From Clostridiales bacterium (GTDB lineage Bacteria; Bacillota; Clostridia; Oscillospirales; Oscillospiraceae), in the NCBI GenBank assembly GCA_004558115.1, contig SFDT01000005.1, positions 1 to 64,000 of the forward strand: DNA of 64,000 bases. Reading direction: 5' to 3'. Positions 34,210 through 42,970 of this stretch are shown here, in pieces. Under the pieces are notes generated by a model. That model made no database searches, had not been told where the DNA came from, and was given only the letters and a program-made list of their open reading frames with translations. The stretch's first letter is position 1, and each line of letters opens with the position of its first letter. The position numbers were made by a program, and so were the translations under genes.

Positions 34210-36246
34210 CTACACGCTTTTTCCATTGGTCTTGGGCAGGTACAGCACCTGGATGCCGCAGTCGTCCTGAAGCCCCTCCCGGCGGATACTCTCCCGGAGG
34301 ATGAGGCCCGCCAGCTCCTGGGGGTCCTCTCCCTCCCAGCCGGCCAGCAGGTCCTGGAGCCACTCGTCCCGGCCCGGGTCCGCCACCCCATCGCTGACCA
34401 TAACGGCAAAGCTCCCCGGCGCCAGAGTGGCCCGGGTCACATCCGGGGACGATGGCGTGCCCCGGAGCCCCACCGGCAGGGTGCCGCCGGTGATGCGGCG
34501 GACGGTGCCCCCCTTTTTCACGTAGCTGGGGGCGGCGCCGAACTTGTAAAAGGCGGTCTCTCCCGTTTCCGTCCGGCAGGTGATGAGGTCCACGGTGGTG
34601 AAGCTGCCGGTCTCCGCCCCCCGCAGGGCCATGGCGGCGTTCAGCGTCTTGAGGGCCGCCTCCGGCTCGATGCCCGCCTCCAGGAACTGCCGCAGCAGCC
34701 GGCAGGTGAGGGCGGACTCCTTCCGGGCCCCCTCCCCGCTGCCCATGCCGTCCGCCAGCAGCAGACAGAGGAGGCCGCCGTCCGTGCGAAAGGACATCAC
34801 CGTGTCTCCACAGACGTTCTCTCCCTCCTTGGGCCGCAGGGCGGCGCCGATGCGGCTCTCCGCCGCCGGGGCCGAGGCCGGGACGGCCTCTCCCAGTCCC
34901 GCGGCGGTGGCGCTGAGCAGGTCGCTGAGCTGGGCGTACTGGCCCTGGGCGCTGCGGCGGGTCTCCTCCAGCTGCCGCCGGTACTGCCGCCGCAGCAAAA
35001 AGGCCGACAGCTCTCCGTTGATGGCCGCCAGAAGGTCCTGCAAGTGGATGCAGCGGTCGGCGAAATAGGAGGGAAAATCCTTGGCCATGGCCCGCCCCCG
35101 CTCCAGAAGGTAGGGGGTGGCGTCGTTGAGGGCGTTGAAGGTCCCCGTGTACTCCCGCTGCCAGCAAAGGTCGCACAGCGCGCAGCCCCGGCACACCTTC
35201 TCCGCCGCCCGGTCAAAGACGACGGCGGGATTTTCCTCCGTGGAGGGCGGCGTCCCCCGGCCCATGCTGTCATACAGGTCCCGCAGGGCCGCGGCGGTGC
35301 GGTTCAGCTGGGCCCGAAGCCGCTCCCGTCCGCTGCCGCTGTCCGCCGCCGGAGCGTGCAGCACCCGCTTGCCGTCAAACAGCCGTCCCGGCAGCATCAA
35401 AAAAACGCCCGTGCCGAACGCCGCTTCCAGCAGCAGCGGCACCGCCAGCTGGTTTTTCACCGGCAGCAGTGCTGTGAACACCCCCGCCAGATACCACAGT
35501 GCCGCCCGGCTGCGCCGGCCGCCGCTTTGTCCGGCCAGCAGTCCGCCAAGGCCATAGGCTCCGCCGAACAGCACGCCGCCGGAGCCAGTGCAGAAATCCG
35601 TCATGAGGCCGATACCCAGCCCCGCCGCGGCGCCGGCGGCACCGCCCCGCTGGCAGGCGGTGTAAAGCAGCAGCAGACTCAAAAACGCCCGGCCCAGGGA
35701 CAGCTCCCCCACTGTCACATCCGCCAGGGCCAGCAGCAGCGCGGCCCCCAGAAACAGCAGGCCGTCCGGCTCCAGCCGCTCCCGCTCCTGCTCCAGCAGG
35801 GGATGGAAATACCAGGCGGAAAGCCCTGTCAGCACCGCCGCCGCGGCACAGGGAGACGCGTTGTCCAGCGGTGACAGGGACTGAATGACGTAAATACTCC
35901 CCACCGCCAAAAAGATACCCGCCGCCGTCAGAGCAACCGTCCGCCGCTTGGTCAAAAGGCGACTGCCCCGGAAGGCCTGGGCCGCGGTGAACAGCAGGAC
36001 CGCCGCCGCCATATGGGGCAGCGCCCGGGAAAAGCGCAGGAACAGCACCGCGCCAAGCCCCGTGCCCGCCAGGGCCGCCGCGCCCAACGGTCCCCCGCCA
36101 GCCGCCGCCACACAGCCCAGGGCAAAGGGGGCGTAGCCCCCCGGCGTCCCGCTGGCGGTCAGGGCCGCCGCCAGGAAAAAGCGGATGCCCATGGCCAGCA
36201 GCCGTCGCCGCTGCTCTTGTCCCAATATGATCTGACCGTGCCCCAC
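34210..36246 (-). CDS. spoIIE: Stage II sporulation protein E, membrane PP2C phosphatase
   Basis: A 678-aa protein. About ten TM helices occupy residues 15-270, then a linker with a Cys cluster (KVCRGCALCDLCW) and a PP2C-type serine phosphatase domain at about 440-678 (LLADGMGSGEGA, VMVSDGVAD metal sites). It dephosphorylates SpoIIAA to activate sigma-F in the forespore. The GTG start has GGGAGG 8 nt upstream. It is strong evidence for sporulation capacity. Confidence 0.92.
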   Translation of the reverse strand: MGHGQIILGQEQRRRLLAMGIRFFLAAALTASGTPGGYAPFALGCVAAAGGGPLGAAALAGTGLGAVLFLRFSRALPHMAAAVLLFTAAQAFRGSRLLTKRRTVALTAAGIFLAVGSIYVIQSLSPLDNASPCAAAAVLTGLSAWYFHPLLEQERERLEPDGLLFLGAALLLALADVTVGELSLGRAFLSLLLLYTACQRGGAAGAAAGLGIGLMTDFCTGSGGVLFGGAYGLGGLLAGQSGGRRSRAALWYLAGVFTALLPVKNQLAVPLLLEAAFGTGVFLMLPGRLFDGKRVLHAPAADSGSGRERLRAQLNRTAAALRDLYDSMGRGTPPSTEENPAVVFDRAAEKVCRGCALCDLCWQREYTGTFNALNDATPYLLERGRAMAKDFPSYFADRCIHLQDLLAAINGELSAFLLRRQYRRQLEETRRSAQGQYAQLSDLLSATAAGLGEAVPASAPAAESRIGAALRPKEGENVCGDTVMSFRTDGGLLCLLLADGMGSGEGARKESALTCRLLRQFLEAGIEPEAALKTLNAAMALRGAETGSFTTVDLITCRTETGETAFYKFGAAPSYVKKGGTVRRITGGTLPVGLRGTPSSPDVTRATLAPGSFAVMVSDGVADPGRDEWLQDLLAGWEGEDPQELAGLILRESIRREGLQDDCGIQVLYLPKTNGKSV

Positions 36247-36367
36247 AGCCTGTCCCTCCCGAAGTTGTGATTTTCCATCATTTTACAGCGTATATTGGGA
36301 AAATCCCGTCGGGAAAAGAGGCTGGGAAACCCTGCTTTTCCATTGGCCGGCAGGAAGCGGCTGACAG

Positions 36368-36396
36368 TGGACTTTTTTATTCCGTCATGGTATGAT
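36368..36396 (+). promoter_or_regulatory. Promoter of the dusB-sigma-antisigma operon
   Basis: TGGACT (36368-36373), 17 nt, TATGAT (36391-36396). Confidence 0.6.
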
Positions 36397-36429
36397 AAAT
36401 TGAGATTTTATTGAGAAAGAGGCTGTCCC

Positions 36430-37398
36430 ATGCGTATTGGAACTGTGGAAATCGATTCCCGCCTGGCTCTGGCGCCCATGGCCGGCGTCACGGACGCCGC
36501 CTTCCGGCAGATCTGTTCGGAGCTGGGGGCGGGCTATACCGTCACGGAGCTGATCTCCTCCAAGGCCCTGTGCTACCACGATAAAAAGACCTTCTCCCTC
36601 CTCCGCCAGTTCCCGGGGGAGCACCCCGCCGCCGTACAGATCTTCGGCAGCGACCCCGCGTGCATGGCGGAGGCGGCCCAGATCGCCCTGGAGCAGACCG
36701 GCGCCGATATCATCGACATCAACATGGGCTGCCCCATGGGAAAGATCGTGAACAACGGCGACGGCTCCGCGCTCATGAAAGACCCGGACAAGGCCGGGCG
36801 CATCGTGGAGGCGGTGGTGAAGGCCGTGTCCGTCCCCGTTACCGCCAAATTCCGCCGGGGCTGGGACATGGGCAGCTGCAACTGCGTGGAGTTTGCCCGG
36901 ACCCTGGAGGCCGCCGGCATTTCCGCCGTGGCGGTCCACGGCCGCACCCGGGCCCAGATGTACGGCGGCACAGCGGATTGGAACTGCATCCGGGCGGTGA
37001 AGGAAGCGGTGAACGTTCCCGTCATCGCCAACGGCGACATCTGGAAGCCGGAGGACGCCGTCCGCATTTTGCAGCACACGAAGGCGGACATGGCCATGGT
37101 CGGCCGGGGCTGCTTCGGCAATCCCTGGCTGTTTCAGCAGGCCAAGGCCGCCCTGGAGGGAACGCTTATCCCGCCTCCGCCGCCTCTGACGGAGCGGTGT
37201 GACACCGCCGTCCGCCAGTTTGAGCTGGCCGCCCGGTACAAGGGCGAGCGGGTGGCGGTGCTGGAGGCCCGGCGGCACTACTGCTGGTATCTCAAGGGTG
37301 TGCCCCACTCCGGCTATTACAAGGAAAAAATCGTGCAGATGAACACGCTGGAGGATGTATATCAGGTGACGAAAGGGATCAAAAGGGATCTGACATGA
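36430..37398 (+). CDS. dusB: tRNA-dihydrouridine synthase
   Basis: A 322-aa FMN-dependent TIM barrel. LAPMAGVTDAAFRQIC, the INMGCPMGKIVNNGDGSAL active site (Cys general acid) and VHGRTRAQMYGG match DusB. It heads a transcript with an ECF sigma factor, whose ATG overlaps its stop (ATGA). Confidence 0.92.
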   Translation: MRIGTVEIDSRLALAPMAGVTDAAFRQICSELGAGYTVTELISSKALCYHDKKTFSLLRQFPGEHPAAVQIFGSDPACMAEAAQIALEQTGADIIDINMGCPMGKIVNNGDGSALMKDPDKAGRIVEAVVKAVSVPVTAKFRRGWDMGSCNCVEFARTLEAAGISAVAVHGRTRAQMYGGTADWNCIRAVKEAVNVPVIANGDIWKPEDAVRILQHTKADMAMVGRGCFGNPWLFQQAKAALEGTLIPPPPPLTERCDTAVRQFELAARYKGERVAVLEARRHYCWYLKGVPHSGYYKEKIVQMNTLEDVYQVTKGIKRDLT

Positions 37399-38003
37399 TG
37401 GAAAGACAAGAGCAGCAGTGGGTGGACGCCGCCCGGCAGGGGGACCAGTCCGCCTTTGAGCAGCTGGTCAAGCTGTACGAAAAGCGGGTGCTGGCTCTCA
37501 CCACCCGGATGTGCAAAAATCCGGCGGACGCCGAGGAGGCCGCCCAGGAGGCGTTCCTGTCCGCCTGGCAGGGCCTGCCCTTTTTTCGGGGAGACGCCAG
37601 CTTTTCCACCTGGCTGTACCGGCTGGCCTCCAACGCCTGCGTGGACCTGCTGCGGCGGGAGGGCCGCCGCCAAAACGCCGCCGGTCCGTCCCTCAATGAC
37701 GAGGAAGCCCGGCTGGAGGTGCCGGACACCGCCCCCTCCCCCCAGGAGCGAGCGGAGCAAGCAGAGCTGAGGGAACAGATCGAAGCGGGACTGCAGGCCC
37801 TGACACCGGACCACCGGCAGGTGCTCATCCTCCGGGAGATGCACCAGCTGAGCTACGACGAGATTTCCCAGGTCCTGGATGTGGATGTGGGCACGGTGAA
37901 ATCCCGCATCAACCGGGGGCGGAAGCAGCTGCGAAACTTTTTATTAAGCAGCGGGAACTTTTCACCGCCTCCTGCGTCCAAAAAAGCAGAAAGGAAGGGC
38001 TGA
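37395..38003 (+). CDS. ECF-type RNA polymerase sigma factor
   Basis: A 202-aa sigma-70-family protein with regions 2 (FEQLVKLYEKRVLALTTRMCKNPADAEEAAQEAFLSAW) and 4 (LTPDHRQVLILREMHQLSYDEISQVLDVDVGTVKSRINRGRKQLR); region 3 is missing, as in ECF sigmas, resembling SigW. Translation is coupled to dusB. The next gene is its presumed anti-sigma factor. The target promoter is unknown. Confidence 0.92.
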   Translation: MMERQEQQWVDAARQGDQSAFEQLVKLYEKRVLALTTRMCKNPADAEEAAQEAFLSAWQGLPFFRGDASFSTWLYRLASNACVDLLRREGRRQNAAGPSLNDEEARLEVPDTAPSPQERAEQAELREQIEAGLQALTPDHRQVLILREMHQLSYDEISQVLDVDVGTVKSRINRGRKQLRNFLLSSGNFSPPPASKKAERKG

Positions 38004-38005
38004 CT

Positions 38006-38869
38006 ATGACAAATTGCAAAGTGTTTGCGGCCCTGCTGGACCTGTATGTGGATGGGGAGCTGTCTCCGGAGGAAATGCTCCGTGTCCGGGACCATCTGGA
38101 TGAATGTCCCGCCTGCCGGGCCTATGTGGATGACGCCCTGGCCATCCGGGCATCATTTCCGGATGCGGAGGATACGGAAGTCCCCGCCGGCTTCACCGAA
38201 GCCGTCATGACGGCGGTCCGTCAAAGCGGCACGCCTGCAAAGGCATCCCGCCGCACCCCCTGGAAAAAAATGCTGCTGCCTCTGGCCGCCTGCTTCGCGG
38301 TGGCCGTGCTGGTGCTGCCGCTGCGGGACCTGCTCTCCGGCGGCGCTAAAATGGAATCCGCCGCCTCTTTGGCCGCCATGGACACCGCCGTGGCCGAAAG
38401 CGCCGCCGTGGAGGAGCCGGCGGAGGCCCCGGAAGCAGAGGAGGCTCCCGCCGCCCTTGAGCAGGGGGCCTTGAAAAGCGCGGGACCGACGGCAAAGGAT
38501 GCCTCCCCCCAGGAGAAAAAAGCGATCGATCTCTATGAGACCGCCGGCACGGAAGCCCAGGACGGCGGCTCCGCCGAGCCCGCCGCCGGGCAGGCAGTGG
38601 AAGAAGAAGCTCCGGCCATGGCGGCTTACAGCGGATCGCCGTTCCCCTGCGCCATCGTCACTCTGCCGCCGGAGGGACTGCAGCTGGACCTGCTGGCGGG
38701 CCGCACGCCGGACCGGGAGTCGGAGGGGCAAGCGGAATTCGACCTCACCGCCCAGGAATATGACACGCTTCTGGCCCAGCTGGACGAATCCGGGCTGGAC
38801 TACACCGCCCAGGAGACCGCGGATGGAAGCAGCGGCCTGGTGCTGGTCATCGTAAAGGCCGCAAACTGA
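38006..38869 (+). CDS. Zinc-finger (zf-HC2) membrane anti-sigma factor
   Basis: A 287-aa protein. The N-terminal ZAS motif H-x3-C-x2-C lies in RDHLDECPACRAY (about 30-40). A single TM helix (about 90-110) is followed by an acidic Ala/Glu-rich linker and a small extracytoplasmic domain. It starts 3 nt after the sigma gene, so it should hold that sigma inactive until an envelope signal causes its release or proteolysis. Confidence 0.88.
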   Translation: MTNCKVFAALLDLYVDGELSPEEMLRVRDHLDECPACRAYVDDALAIRASFPDAEDTEVPAGFTEAVMTAVRQSGTPAKASRRTPWKKMLLPLAACFAVAVLVLPLRDLLSGGAKMESAASLAAMDTAVAESAAVEEPAEAPEAEEAPAALEQGALKSAGPTAKDASPQEKKAIDLYETAGTEAQDGGSAEPAAGQAVEEEAPAMAAYSGSPFPCAIVTLPPEGLQLDLLAGRTPDRESEGQAEFDLTAQEYDTLLAQLDESGLDYTAQETADGSSGLVLVIVKAAN

Positions 38870-38875
38870 AGGAAA

Positions 38876-38909
38876 CGCCGCCGGGAAAAATCCCGGCGGC
38901 GCACTTTTT
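38876..38909 (+). terminator. Terminator of the dusB-sigma operon
   Basis: An 11-bp GC stem (CGCCGCCGGGA / TCCCGGCGGCG) followed by CACTTTTT. Confidence 0.9.
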
Positions 38910-38911
38910 GC

Positions 38912-38940
38912 TTGCCTTTCTCCTCCTCTTATGGTATACT
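38912..38940 (+). promoter_or_regulatory. Promoter of queT
   Basis: TTGCCT (38912-38917), 17 nt, TATACT (38935-38940), followed by a leader of about 160 nt. Confidence 0.72.
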
Positions 38941-38946
38941 GCCCAA

Positions 38947-39105
38947 TTGACAGGTGCCATCTCCCTGTCCAAGCACCGCTGCGGCGGTGTTCGTTCGGCA
39001 GCATTCGCTGACCGTTCTCTAAACAAAAAAATGGAGGTCGCCCGCGCCTTTCGCGGGTCGTTTCTGCGTGTGTTCAGGCCTCCACCCTATTTAAGGAGGT
39101 CTTTT
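38947..39105 (+). ncRNA. Structured queT leader, candidate queuosine-precursor riboswitch
   Basis: In order: hairpin GACAGG/CCTGTC, hairpin CACCGC-TGCG-GCGGTG, hairpin GGCAGC/GCTG, an A-rich single strand, then a long hairpin TGGAGG (39032-39037) with CCTCCA (39079-39084) enclosing CCCGCG/CGCGGG. The CCTCC arm can also pair with the queT SD AAGGAGG (39093-39099), giving a clear RBS-masking switch. queT genes often carry preQ1 riboswitches; this leader could not be assigned to class I, II or III by eye. Confidence 0.45.
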
Positions 39106-39108
39106 TTC

Positions 39109-39612
39109 ATGTCCAAATCCCGATTTTCCACCCGCCGGCTGGCCACAGCCGGCATCATCGCCGGCATTTACGCCGCCCTGACGCTGTTTTTGCCCATTCC
39201 CCAGTACGGCGGCGTGCAGCTGCGGGTGGCCGAGGCCATGACCGTGCTGCCCTTTTTGTTCCCGGAGGCCATTCCCGGCCTGGCGGTGGGCTGCTTCCTG
39301 GCAAACCTGCTGGGCTCTCCCTTCGTGCTGGACTGGATCTTCGGCACCCTGGCCACGCTGCTGGCGGCCATTTGGACCTCCAAGGTGAAAAACCGCTGGC
39401 TGGCTCCCCTGCCTCCGGTCGTCTGCAACGCCGTCATCGTGGGCGCGGAGATCGCCTACTTTGCCACCCTGGACGGCGCCGCCTTCTGGCCCGCTTACGC
39501 CCTCAACGCCTTCACCGTGGGCCTTGGCGAGGCCATCGCCTGCTATGTGCTGGGCACCCTGCTGCTGCGGGCGCTGGAGCGGACTCCCGCCCTGCGCCGT
39601 ACCGCCGCCTGA
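39109..39612 (+). CDS. queT: QueT family queuosine-precursor transporter
   Basis: A 167-aa membrane protein with five or six TM segments. ALTLFLPIPQYGGVQLRVAEAMTVLPFLFPEAIPGLAVGCFLANLLG is the QueT signature region. ATG at 39109 follows AAGGAGG by 10 nt; the in-frame extension upstream is the leader RNA. It is probably the substrate-binding S component of an ECF transporter for preQ1 or related precursors. Confidence 0.88.
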   Translation: MSKSRFSTRRLATAGIIAGIYAALTLFLPIPQYGGVQLRVAEAMTVLPFLFPEAIPGLAVGCFLANLLGSPFVLDWIFGTLATLLAAIWTSKVKNRWLAPLPPVVCNAVIVGAEIAYFATLDGAAFWPAYALNAFTVGLGEAIACYVLGTLLLRALERTPALRRTAA

Positions 39613-39619
39613 AAAATAC

Positions 39620-39655
39620 CCGGCTCCCGTGCCTGGCACGGGAGCCGGTTCTTTT
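39620..39655. terminator. Bidirectional terminator between queT and the diguanylate cyclase
   Basis: A 13-bp stem (CCGGCTCCCGTGC / GCACGGGAGCCGG), tail TTCTTTTA. Confidence 0.85.
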
Positions 39656-41315
39656 ATGACTGAGCCAGGCTTTCCGCGGCCCGGACACACTCCGCCGCAA
39701 GCGCGCTGCGGGGCTCTTTTTTCTTTTTGTTTTGATACATCATCTCATCGCTGCGGCGGATCACATCCCGCACCGTCCGGTCCCGGGCCGGGTCATAGCT
39801 GGCGTAGCCGCAGGCCACGCTGAAGGGAAACTCGAACTTTTCGCTCTCCCGCAGGATCAGCTCCTCGAAACGCTGCTTCTCTGCCGCCAGGTCCTGGGCA
39901 CTGCATGCAATATAGACGAATTCGTCACCGCCGATACGGAAGCATTTGCCGGAGGGGTCGAAGGACTGCCGGATGCAGTGGTAACAGCTCTTCAGCGCCT
40001 CGTCTCCCTTCTCATGGCCAAAGTTGTCGTTGATATATTTCATATCATTGATATCGAACAGGACCACGCAGGTGGCCTTCACCTCCAGCTCCTGCCGCTC
40101 CAGACGCTTGAGGGTATCCTCATAGGCGTTGCGGTTCAGGGCCTCCGTCAGGATGTCCATATTGGCCAGCTTTTCAAAATAGGCCAGCTTCTGTTCCTCC
40201 AGCATAGTGCGGTAATACTGGGCCACCTGGATCCACACCAGCATGACGATGAACAAAATCGTGCCGGTGGGCAGGAAGACCGAGGTATCCCGGAAGCCCC
40301 GGAAATAGTAGGCGGCCAGCTCCGCCAGGCCGAACACCATAACGATGTACAGCGGCAGGCGGAAGCGTTTGGCATTCTCGTTGTCCGTCAGGTGGACTTC
40401 CCGGCCAATGGCCCAGAACACATACACGCCATTCACCGCCATGAGGACATGGGTGACGCTCATCATCTGGAAGATATCCAGCAAGCCGGTCATCTGGATG
40501 GCTGTTTCCAGCACCATGTTGACGAGGTACGCCACTGACAACGCAGCAAACCCCCAGCGGTACTTGGTACGGCACACCGTGTATACAAACAGGTTGAACG
40601 GCACAGGGAACAGGAAAAAGCTGAAAAAGTCCACGAAGTACAGCGTCCGGCCGTCCGGGATGACAAACTGCAAAAAGCCGCACTGACACAAGGACCACAC
40701 CACGATGGTCAGGGCAAACAGTCCCAGGCACAAAAAGCTCCCGATCTCATGCTTTTCCCGGCGGCTCCTGGTGAAGAAATGGAGGAAAATGCTGAGGATG
40801 CCGGCAAACACGATCACACAGTTGATGATCAGGATAGGCAGGATGTCCGTGAGCCGTTCCAGTACACAGGCGCTTTTGGTTCCGCAGTAAAGCACGGAAG
40901 TATTGCCGTAAAAATGAGTGTATACGGGATAGATGCAGATACGCAGCGTACCGCCGGCATGACCCTCCGGAATGGAGACGATATGCCAAAGGGTGCCGGG
41001 AGACTTGGGAAAGGCTTTCTCCTCCCAACCGCTGCGGTAGATCAGTTCCTCCCCCGCGTAGACCTCCACCTTGGTGTGGGTGGTCTTGAACATCACGCTC
41101 AGCGGCGTCCTGTCCGGCAGCCGGGCCGTCTGGACCTGGATGCCGTCCTGGTAGGAGGTGACAAGCTCCAGCCGGCTGGTATTGCGCAGCGGCAGGGCAT
41201 CTCCGGCATCACTTTTCCAAAAGCTCCAGCTTAAAAACAGCAGACCCGCCAGCGCAGCCAGGAAAAACGCGGTCATCAGATGCTTTTCCGTATGTGCCGA
41301 ATCCGTCCTTTTCAT
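39654..41315 (-). CDS. 7TM-type membrane diguanylate cyclase
   Basis: A 553-aa protein. TM1 (about 12-32), an extracytoplasmic beta-rich domain (about 40-175), seven TM helices (about 180-385), then a GGDEF domain with an intact RIGGDEF active site. No RxxD inhibitory site is seen at the usual position, so product inhibition may be absent. ATG at 41315 follows GGAGGAGGG. The 7TMR-DISM-like layout suggests it senses an external ligand and makes c-di-GMP. No EAL or HD-GYP partner is in the window. Confidence 0.86.
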   Translation of the reverse strand: MKRTDSAHTEKHLMTAFFLAALAGLLFLSWSFWKSDAGDALPLRNTSRLELVTSYQDGIQVQTARLPDRTPLSVMFKTTHTKVEVYAGEELIYRSGWEEKAFPKSPGTLWHIVSIPEGHAGGTLRICIYPVYTHFYGNTSVLYCGTKSACVLERLTDILPILIINCVIVFAGILSIFLHFFTRSRREKHEIGSFLCLGLFALTIVVWSLCQCGFLQFVIPDGRTLYFVDFFSFFLFPVPFNLFVYTVCRTKYRWGFAALSVAYLVNMVLETAIQMTGLLDIFQMMSVTHVLMAVNGVYVFWAIGREVHLTDNENAKRFRLPLYIVMVFGLAELAAYYFRGFRDTSVFLPTGTILFIVMLVWIQVAQYYRTMLEEQKLAYFEKLANMDILTEALNRNAYEDTLKRLERQELEVKATCVVLFDINDMKYINDNFGHEKGDEALKSCYHCIRQSFDPSGKCFRIGGDEFVYIACSAQDLAAEKQRFEELILRESEKFEFPFSVACGYASYDPARDRTVRDVIRRSDEMMYQNKKKKEPRSALAAECVRAAESLAQS

Positions 41316-41576
41316 GGGTGTCCCTCCTCCTCTCACAGCCTTTTTCCCTATCATATCAAACTTTTCAAAAAACACAAGGTCACTTTCTTCGTTTTCGCTC
41401 CGCCGCGTGGCCGCCGTTTTGCCAACCCTCGGTCCTTTCTCTTGAAAAAAGTTTCCGGATGTGTTAGGATAGTCTGCGGCAGTGTATTTTTTGAGACAAT
41501 TTGACGTTTTCTACAAAAAGTTACATTTTGATTTTATTTTGCAAAATTTTAGCATATTTGTTTCGGAGGTGTCCAT

Positions 41577-42725
41577 ATGGTTACAGAGGATATTCGCTAT
41601 ATCGGTGTGGATGACAAAACGCTGGACCTATTTGAAAGCCAGTACGTGGTTCCCAACGGCGTTTCCTATAACTCCTATGTCATCCTGGACGAAAAGGTCG
41701 CTGTCATGGATACAGTGGACCGGCGCAAAACCGACGAGTTTCTGGTGAATCTGGAGCAGGCCCTGGCAGGCCGGCAGCCGGATTACCTGGTGGTGCAGCA
41801 CATGGAGCCGGACCACGCCGCCAGCATCCAGGCTCTGGTGGAAAAATATCCGGATGTGCAGTTGGTGGCCAGCGCCAAGGCCTTGCAGATGCTGCCGCTG
41901 TATTTCACCGGTCTGGACCTGAGCCGCGCCATCACCGTCAAGGAGGGCGACACCCTGTCCCTGGGCCGTCATGAGCTGACGTTCATCACGGCTCCCATGG
42001 TCCACTGGCCGGAGGTCATCATGACCTACGACAAGTGCGACAAGGTGCTGTTCAGCGCCGACGGTTTCGGCAAGTTCGGTGCCCTGGATGCCGATGAGGA
42101 CTGGGACTGCGAGGCCCGCCGCTACTACTTCAATATTGTTGGCAAGTACGGCCCCCAGGTGCAGTCTGTGCTGAAAAAGGCCGCCGGACTGGATATCCAG
42201 ATCATCTGCCCCCTCCACGGCCCCGTGCTGAAAGAGGACCTGGGCCACTATCTGAACAAGTACGATATCTGGAGCAGCTACGGTGTGGAGTCCGAGGGCG
42301 TGTTCATCGCCTGCGCCTCCATCCACGGCAACACCGCCGCCGCTGTGGACAAGCTGGCGGAGATTTTGAAGGCCAAGGGCTGCCCCAAGGTGGCCATGGC
42401 CGACCTCACCCGGGACGACATGGCCGAGGCTCTGGAGGACGCCTTCCGCTACGGCAAGGTGGTGCTGGCCGCCGCGTCCTACAACGCCGGCGTCATGCCC
42501 GCCATGGAGGATTTCCTCCACCACCTGAAGGGCAAGAACTATCAAAACCGCACCGTGGCCTTGGTGGAAAACGGCTCCTGGGCCCCCACAGCCGCCCGCA
42601 CCATGCGGGAAGTCCTGGGCCAGATGAAAAACATCACCGTGGTGGAGCCCGCCGTCACCATCCGGGGCGCGCTGAAGGACAGCGACCTGCCTGCCCTGGA
42701 GGCTCTGGCCGACGCCATTTTGTAA
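41577..42725 (+). CDS. fprA: FprA-type flavodiiron protein
   Basis: A 382-aa protein. The metallo-beta-lactamase domain carries the diiron ligands HMEPDH (75-80), the histidine in PMVHWPE, the aspartate in FSADGFG and CPLHGP. The flavodoxin domain starts about residue 240 (FIACASIHGNTAAA). It reduces O2 (or NO) to water, protecting an anaerobe. The 261-nt upstream gap is AT-rich with a 12-bp palindrome ATTTTGCAAAAT and a TTGACG, but no convincing -10; GGAGGTG precedes the ATG. Confidence 0.93.
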   Translation: MVTEDIRYIGVDDKTLDLFESQYVVPNGVSYNSYVILDEKVAVMDTVDRRKTDEFLVNLEQALAGRQPDYLVVQHMEPDHAASIQALVEKYPDVQLVASAKALQMLPLYFTGLDLSRAITVKEGDTLSLGRHELTFITAPMVHWPEVIMTYDKCDKVLFSADGFGKFGALDADEDWDCEARRYYFNIVGKYGPQVQSVLKKAAGLDIQIICPLHGPVLKEDLGHYLNKYDIWSSYGVESEGVFIACASIHGNTAAAVDKLAEILKAKGCPKVAMADLTRDDMAEALEDAFRYGKVVLAAASYNAGVMPAMEDFLHHLKGKNYQNRTVALVENGSWAPTAARTMREVLGQMKNITVVEPAVTIRGALKDSDLPALEALADAIL

Positions 42726-42749
42726 GCGGCATACATAGAATAAAAAAAT

Positions 42750-42967
42750 CGGGAACGCCTTTCGGCGTTCCCGGTTTCAGGCTGTCGAAAAATTTTTTCG
42801 ACAGCCTGAGCAAGTTTTTCAGAACTTAAAAGTTCTGAAAAACTTAGATTTCAAACGAAAGACACCCCTCCTGGGTTTCTTTCGTAACTATCTTCCTTCC
42901 CGCTTTCCAGCAGTTCACCCTTTTTCGACAAGCTCAAACCGGGAACGCCTTTCGGCGTTCCCGGTTT
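42750..42967. repeat. Interspersed structured repeat, copy 2, flanked by a duplicated terminator
   Basis: The core (42778-42939, 162 bp) sits between two copies of a terminator that are identical over 28 bp (42750-42777 and 42940-42967). Internal structure: a 15-bp perfect hairpin (CAGGCTGTCGAAAAA...), a 16-bp perfect hairpin (AAGTTTTTCAGAACTT...), and a third with ACGAAAGA/TCTTTCGT arms. The ends form imperfect inverted repeats (12 of 15: CAGGCTGTCGAAAAA versus GAGCTTGTCGAAAAA). A 50-bp block (42853-42902) is identical to copy 1. It lies between convergent fprA and the CDF gene. Confidence 0.88.
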
Positions 42968-42970
42968 TCC

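Noticed and set aside
36247..36367. Spo0A box upstream of spoIIE
   Set aside because: No TGTCGAA-like 0A box or long-spacer promoter could be read with confidence.
41316..41576. Promoter between the diguanylate cyclase gene and fprA
   Set aside because: AT-rich with a TTGACG and a small palindrome, but no -10 at acceptable spacing, so no promoter feature was called.
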